From an uncultured Eubacteriales bacterium (GTDB lineage Bacteria; Bacillota; Clostridia; Peptostreptococcales; Anaerovoracaceae), in assembly GCA_902797345.1 (NCBI GenBank), contig CADBSL010000156.1:1-7276 (forward strand): a DNA stretch of 7,276 nt, written 5' to 3'. Numbering within the stretch: the stretch's first letter is position 1; every line of letters begins with the position of its first letter. The position numbers were made by a program, and so were the translations under genes. This document shows positions 4,996-7,276 of this stretch, in pieces. Below the pieces are notes generated by a model, which saw only the letters and a program-made list of their open reading frames with translations, did not search any database and was not told the DNA's origin.

Positions 4996-7152
4996 TCAAT
5001 CCTTTCCCGAAAGCGGCTCCACCTTAGCTCGAAATGACAGGGCCCGTGGAGTGGGCAGACCGTCAAATCGGATCCGGTACTGTCCCTTTTCTGCATCTGT
5101 TTCCAAAATCGTTCCGTTTCCCAGATAGGTGTGCCGGACCCGGGTTCCGGGCTTCAGCATTTTCTCCCGCAGATTGTCCGGGAGGATCTGCTCACTGCGA
5201 AGGATGTGGTTTCGGGCGTCAGCGATCAAACCCGCCTCCGGTTTTTTCACCATTTCCATGTGTTCCTCCCCCACATCCAGCAAAAACCGGGAAGGATACC
5301 GGAAGGTCCCGTCATGGTTCCTGCCCTCTGCCGCCGACAGGTGAAGCTGCCGGCAGGCCCGGGTCATAGCGACAAATGCCAGCCGTCTCTCTTCCTCCAG
5401 GGCTTTCCGGTCCCGAACCCGCCGGGAGGGGAAAATTCCTTCATTCATACCGCAGAGAAAAACATAGGGGAACTCCAGACCTTTGGCCGCATGGATAGTC
5501 ATCAACTTCACCTTGTCGGACCGGTCCTCCGCATCGCTGTTGGAGAAGAGCGCTACGTGGGACAGGTAGTGACGGGGGCCGGCCTCTTCCCCGCAGGTGG
5601 TCTCATACTCGTACACGGACTGCTTCAACTCAGCCAGATTGTCCAGCCGCTCCTGGCTACCTTCCGTCCGGAGCATCTCCTCGTAACCGCTGCGGTCCAG
5701 CAGAGCCGACAGCAGTTCCGACACACTTTCATCCCCCGCCCGTCCGGAAAACTCTTCGATCAATGCCACGAATTTCCGGGCACGGGTCCCCTTGAAGAGA
5801 TCCTCGTCCAGGTTCCGCTTCAGCCCCTCGTACAGAGTGCAGCTATGCTCCTTCCCGTAGTTTTCCAGAAATGCCATCCGTCTTCGGCCCAGATTTCGCT
5901 TGGGGACATTGGCGATCCGGCGGAAGGAGAGGTCATCCTGCATCACCGCCATTCTCAGGTAACTCAGAGCATCTTTGATCTCAGCCCGGCCAAAGAAAGG
6001 CACGCCGCTGTAGATGTGATAGGGGATCTTCTCTTCCAACAGCACTTTTTCAAGAGGTCGGGTCAAATAATGGGCCCGATACAGCAGCGTCATGTCCCGG
6101 TAAGAAGCCCCCGCCTCCCGGAGAGCACGGATCCGGGAAACGATCCACTTGCCCTCCTCTTCAGCAGTCTTTGCGTAGTAAAACTGCACACGGGGTCCAG
6201 GTTCCCGCCGGGGGATCAGTTCTTTTTTGACCCGAAGGCGGTTCTTGTCGATCAGGGCATTCGCCGCCTCCAGGACCTGCGGCGTGCTTCGGTAATTCTC
6301 CAGCATCAGGATCGTCTCTGTGCCGGGAAAGTCTTTATCAAAATTCAGGAGATACCGGACATCCGCTCCCCGCCAGCTGTAAATCGTCTGGTCCGGGTCT
6401 CCAACGATGAAGAGGTTGTGATGGTAGCCGCTGAGCACTTTCATCAGTTCATACTGAAGACCGTCGATGTCCTGGAACTCGTCGATCATGATGTACTGGA
6501 GCCGTTCCTGCCACTTCCGGCAGATCATCGGATCCCGAGCAAAGATATGAAGGGTGAAGATGATCAGGTCGTTGTAGTCCAGTCCAAAGCATTTTTTCTG
6601 TTGGTACAGATATCCGTAGAAAATGATGTCGTCCCGGGTGGCCGCCCACCGGTACTTCTCCTCCAGCTCCTCCAGAGACATGCCGATCAGATCTTTGTAA
6701 TAATCCGGTTTTGCCTTTAGTTTTTGGATCTCGATCATATCCCGGGCGTCCGAAAAGGTCCGATCCCTCAGGGTCAATCCCCGCTCCTCGTAAATGATCC
6801 GGAGCATGGCGTCGATATCGCTGTTGTCCAGTACCAGAAAACTCTTCGGGTAGCCGACTGCGTGGCTGTCCTCCTGCAGCACCGACACGCAAAAGCCGTG
6901 GAAGGTGTTGATATAGGCGGTATCTTCGTCACCGATAAGGTTGTGGATCCGCTGCCGCATCTCCCCGGCAGCTTTGTTCGTAAAGGTCACGCAGAGGATA
7001 TTCCCCGGCGGCACGCCCATCTCGTTCACCAGAAAAGCGTAACGGTGTGTCAGCGCCCGGGTCTTTCCGGATCCTGCGCCGGCAATGACCCGGAGAGGTC
7101 CTTCTGTAGTAGTGATCGCTTCCCATTGTGCGTTGTTCAGTTCCTGATCCAA
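4996..7152 (-). CDS. pcrA: PcrA/UvrD-type superfamily 1A DNA helicase
   Basis: A 718-residue ATP-dependent 3'-5' DNA helicase acting in nucleotide-excision repair, replication-fork rescue and removal of RecA or stalled RNA polymerase. All SF1A motifs are present: Q motif LNNAQWEAI (5-13), Walker A AGAGSGKT (24-31), Ia VTFTNKAAGEMRQR (55-68), Ib TFHGF (83-87), II IDEFQD (223-228), III GDPDQTIYSWRGA (251-263), IV NYRST (286-290), V TIHAAKGLEFPYVF (552-565) and VI EEERRLAFVAMTRA (586-599). Residues about 668-715 (PGTRVRHTYLGNGTI and onward) match the Tudor-like domain that contacts RNA polymerase in PcrA. Length is close to the usual 720-740. The frame is open to a TTG at 7182, but that lies upstream of the predicted transcription start (about 7177). 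The TTG at 7152 gives LDQELNNAQWEAI, the expected N-terminus, with AAGGAAGG about 11 bases upstream. No ligA or pcrB follows it, unlike the arrangement in Bacillus. Confidence 0.95.
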   Translation of the reverse strand: MDQELNNAQWEAITTTEGPLRVIAGAGSGKTRALTHRYAFLVNEMGVPPGNILCVTFTNKAAGEMRQRIHNLIGDEDTAYINTFHGFCVSVLQEDSHAVGYPKSFLVLDNSDIDAMLRIIYEERGLTLRDRTFSDARDMIEIQKLKAKPDYYKDLIGMSLEELEEKYRWAATRDDIIFYGYLYQQKKCFGLDYNDLIIFTLHIFARDPMICRKWQERLQYIMIDEFQDIDGLQYELMKVLSGYHHNLFIVGDPDQTIYSWRGADVRYLLNFDKDFPGTETILMLENYRSTPQVLEAANALIDKNRLRVKKELIPRREPGPRVQFYYAKTAEEEGKWIVSRIRALREAGASYRDMTLLYRAHYLTRPLEKVLLEEKIPYHIYSGVPFFGRAEIKDALSYLRMAVMQDDLSFRRIANVPKRNLGRRRMAFLENYGKEHSCTLYEGLKRNLDEDLFKGTRARKFVALIEEFSGRAGDESVSELLSALLDRSGYEEMLRTEGSQERLDNLAELKQSVYEYETTCGEEAGPRHYLSHVALFSNSDAEDRSDKVKLMTIHAAKGLEFPYVFLCGMNEGIFPSRRVRDRKALEEERRLAFVAMTRACRQLHLSAAEGRNHDGTFRYPSRFLLDVGEEHMEMVKKPEAGLIADARNHILRSEQILPDNLREKMLKPGTRVRHTYLGNGTILETDAEKGQYRIRFDGLPTPRALSFRAKVEPLSGKD

Positions 7153-7183
7153 GGTCCTCGCCCCCTTCCTTACTGTTCTCAAT

Positions 7184-7212
7184 ATTCTATCACACTTTCA
7201 TCAAAATGTGAA
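7184..7212 (-). promoter_or_regulatory. Predicted promoter of the pcrA-type helicase
   Basis: On the minus strand, TTCACA (7212-7207; five of six match TTGACA), a 17-base spacer, then TAGAAT (7189-7184) with TGA upstream as an extended -10. The predicted start is near 7177, about 25 bases before the TTG start codon at 7152. Confidence 0.65.
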
Positions 7213-7222
7213 CATATGTTCC
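7209..7222. promoter_or_regulatory. LexA/DinR (SOS) box overlapping the helicase promoter
   Basis: TGAACATATGTTCC contains a perfect 12-base palindrome, GAACATATGTTC (7210-7221). It matches the Gram-positive LexA consensus CGAACRNRYGTTYC at 13 of 14 positions; only the first C is T. It overlaps the -35 hexamer, the classical position for repression by blocking RNA polymerase. The helicase is therefore predicted to be induced by DNA damage. The site could also serve a divergent gene beyond the right edge. Confidence 0.75.
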
Positions 7223-7276
7223 GAAATTATTTTCGCCCGTTATCCCGTAGAAAACCCTCTCCCGGAATGATACAAT

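Noticed and set aside
4979..4996. Possible terminator after the helicase gene (AGCC/GGCT stem then TTTTT, minus strand)
   Set aside because: The stem is only four pairs with a three-base loop and includes the last base of the stop codon; too weak to call.
5131..6720. 529-codon open frame on the plus strand
   Set aside because: It lies antisense inside the complete helicase gene, which has every SF1 motif; the translation has no recognisable domain and looks like a codon-bias shadow.
7223..7276. Terminator or divergent promoter at the right edge
   Set aside because: TACAAT at the last six bases resembles a -10, but no -35 is present at 16-18 bases, and no convincing hairpin forms in this stretch.

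Overview
The window reads as chromosomal DNA from a low-to-mid GC Gram-positive anaerobe, most likely a member of Clostridia (inference). The support is a PcrA-type helicase with a C-terminal Tudor-like domain, a Bacillus/Clostridia-type LexA box, purine-rich Shine-Dalgarno sequences, frequent extended -10 promoters and a TTG start. I see no rRNA, tRNA, CRISPR array, insertion sequence or phage gene. Coding density is high; the longest gene-free stretch is about 130 bases.

Left block (1-2658, minus strand): three tightly overlapping genes read leftwards. They are a LysR-type regulator, a 425-residue membrane transporter of the ArsB/NhaD/SLC13 ion-transporter superfamily, and a TerD-family protein cut by the left edge of the window. 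Regulator and transporter overlap by ATGA; transporter and TerD overlap by TGATG. They are very probably one transcript, with translational coupling and a local regulator.

Middle block (2659-3959): the intergenic region at 2659-2791 holds two promoters that overlap almost completely in opposite directions. One drives the regulator operon leftwards, the other a YbaK/ProX-like protein (tRNA-editing fold, degenerate active site) rightwards. That gene ends at a strong hairpin at 3364-3398, and a convergent gene for a small, very basic membrane protein of unknown function lies beyond it.

Right block (3960-7276, minus strand): a cysteine-synthase-fold PLP enzyme with its own promoter lies 17 bases upstream of the small membrane protein gene, so the two are likely cotranscribed. 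Upstream of it is a complete pcrA-type UvrD-like helicase gene. Its promoter carries a near-perfect Gram-positive SOS (LexA/DinR) box over the -35 element, so the helicase is predicted to be DNA-damage inducible.

No single dramatic new system is evident. The points most worth following are the regulator-transporter-TerD operon, the altered active-site loops of the cysteine-synthase homologue, the YbaK-like protein lacking the usual His-Pro, the face-to-face promoters, and the SOS box.
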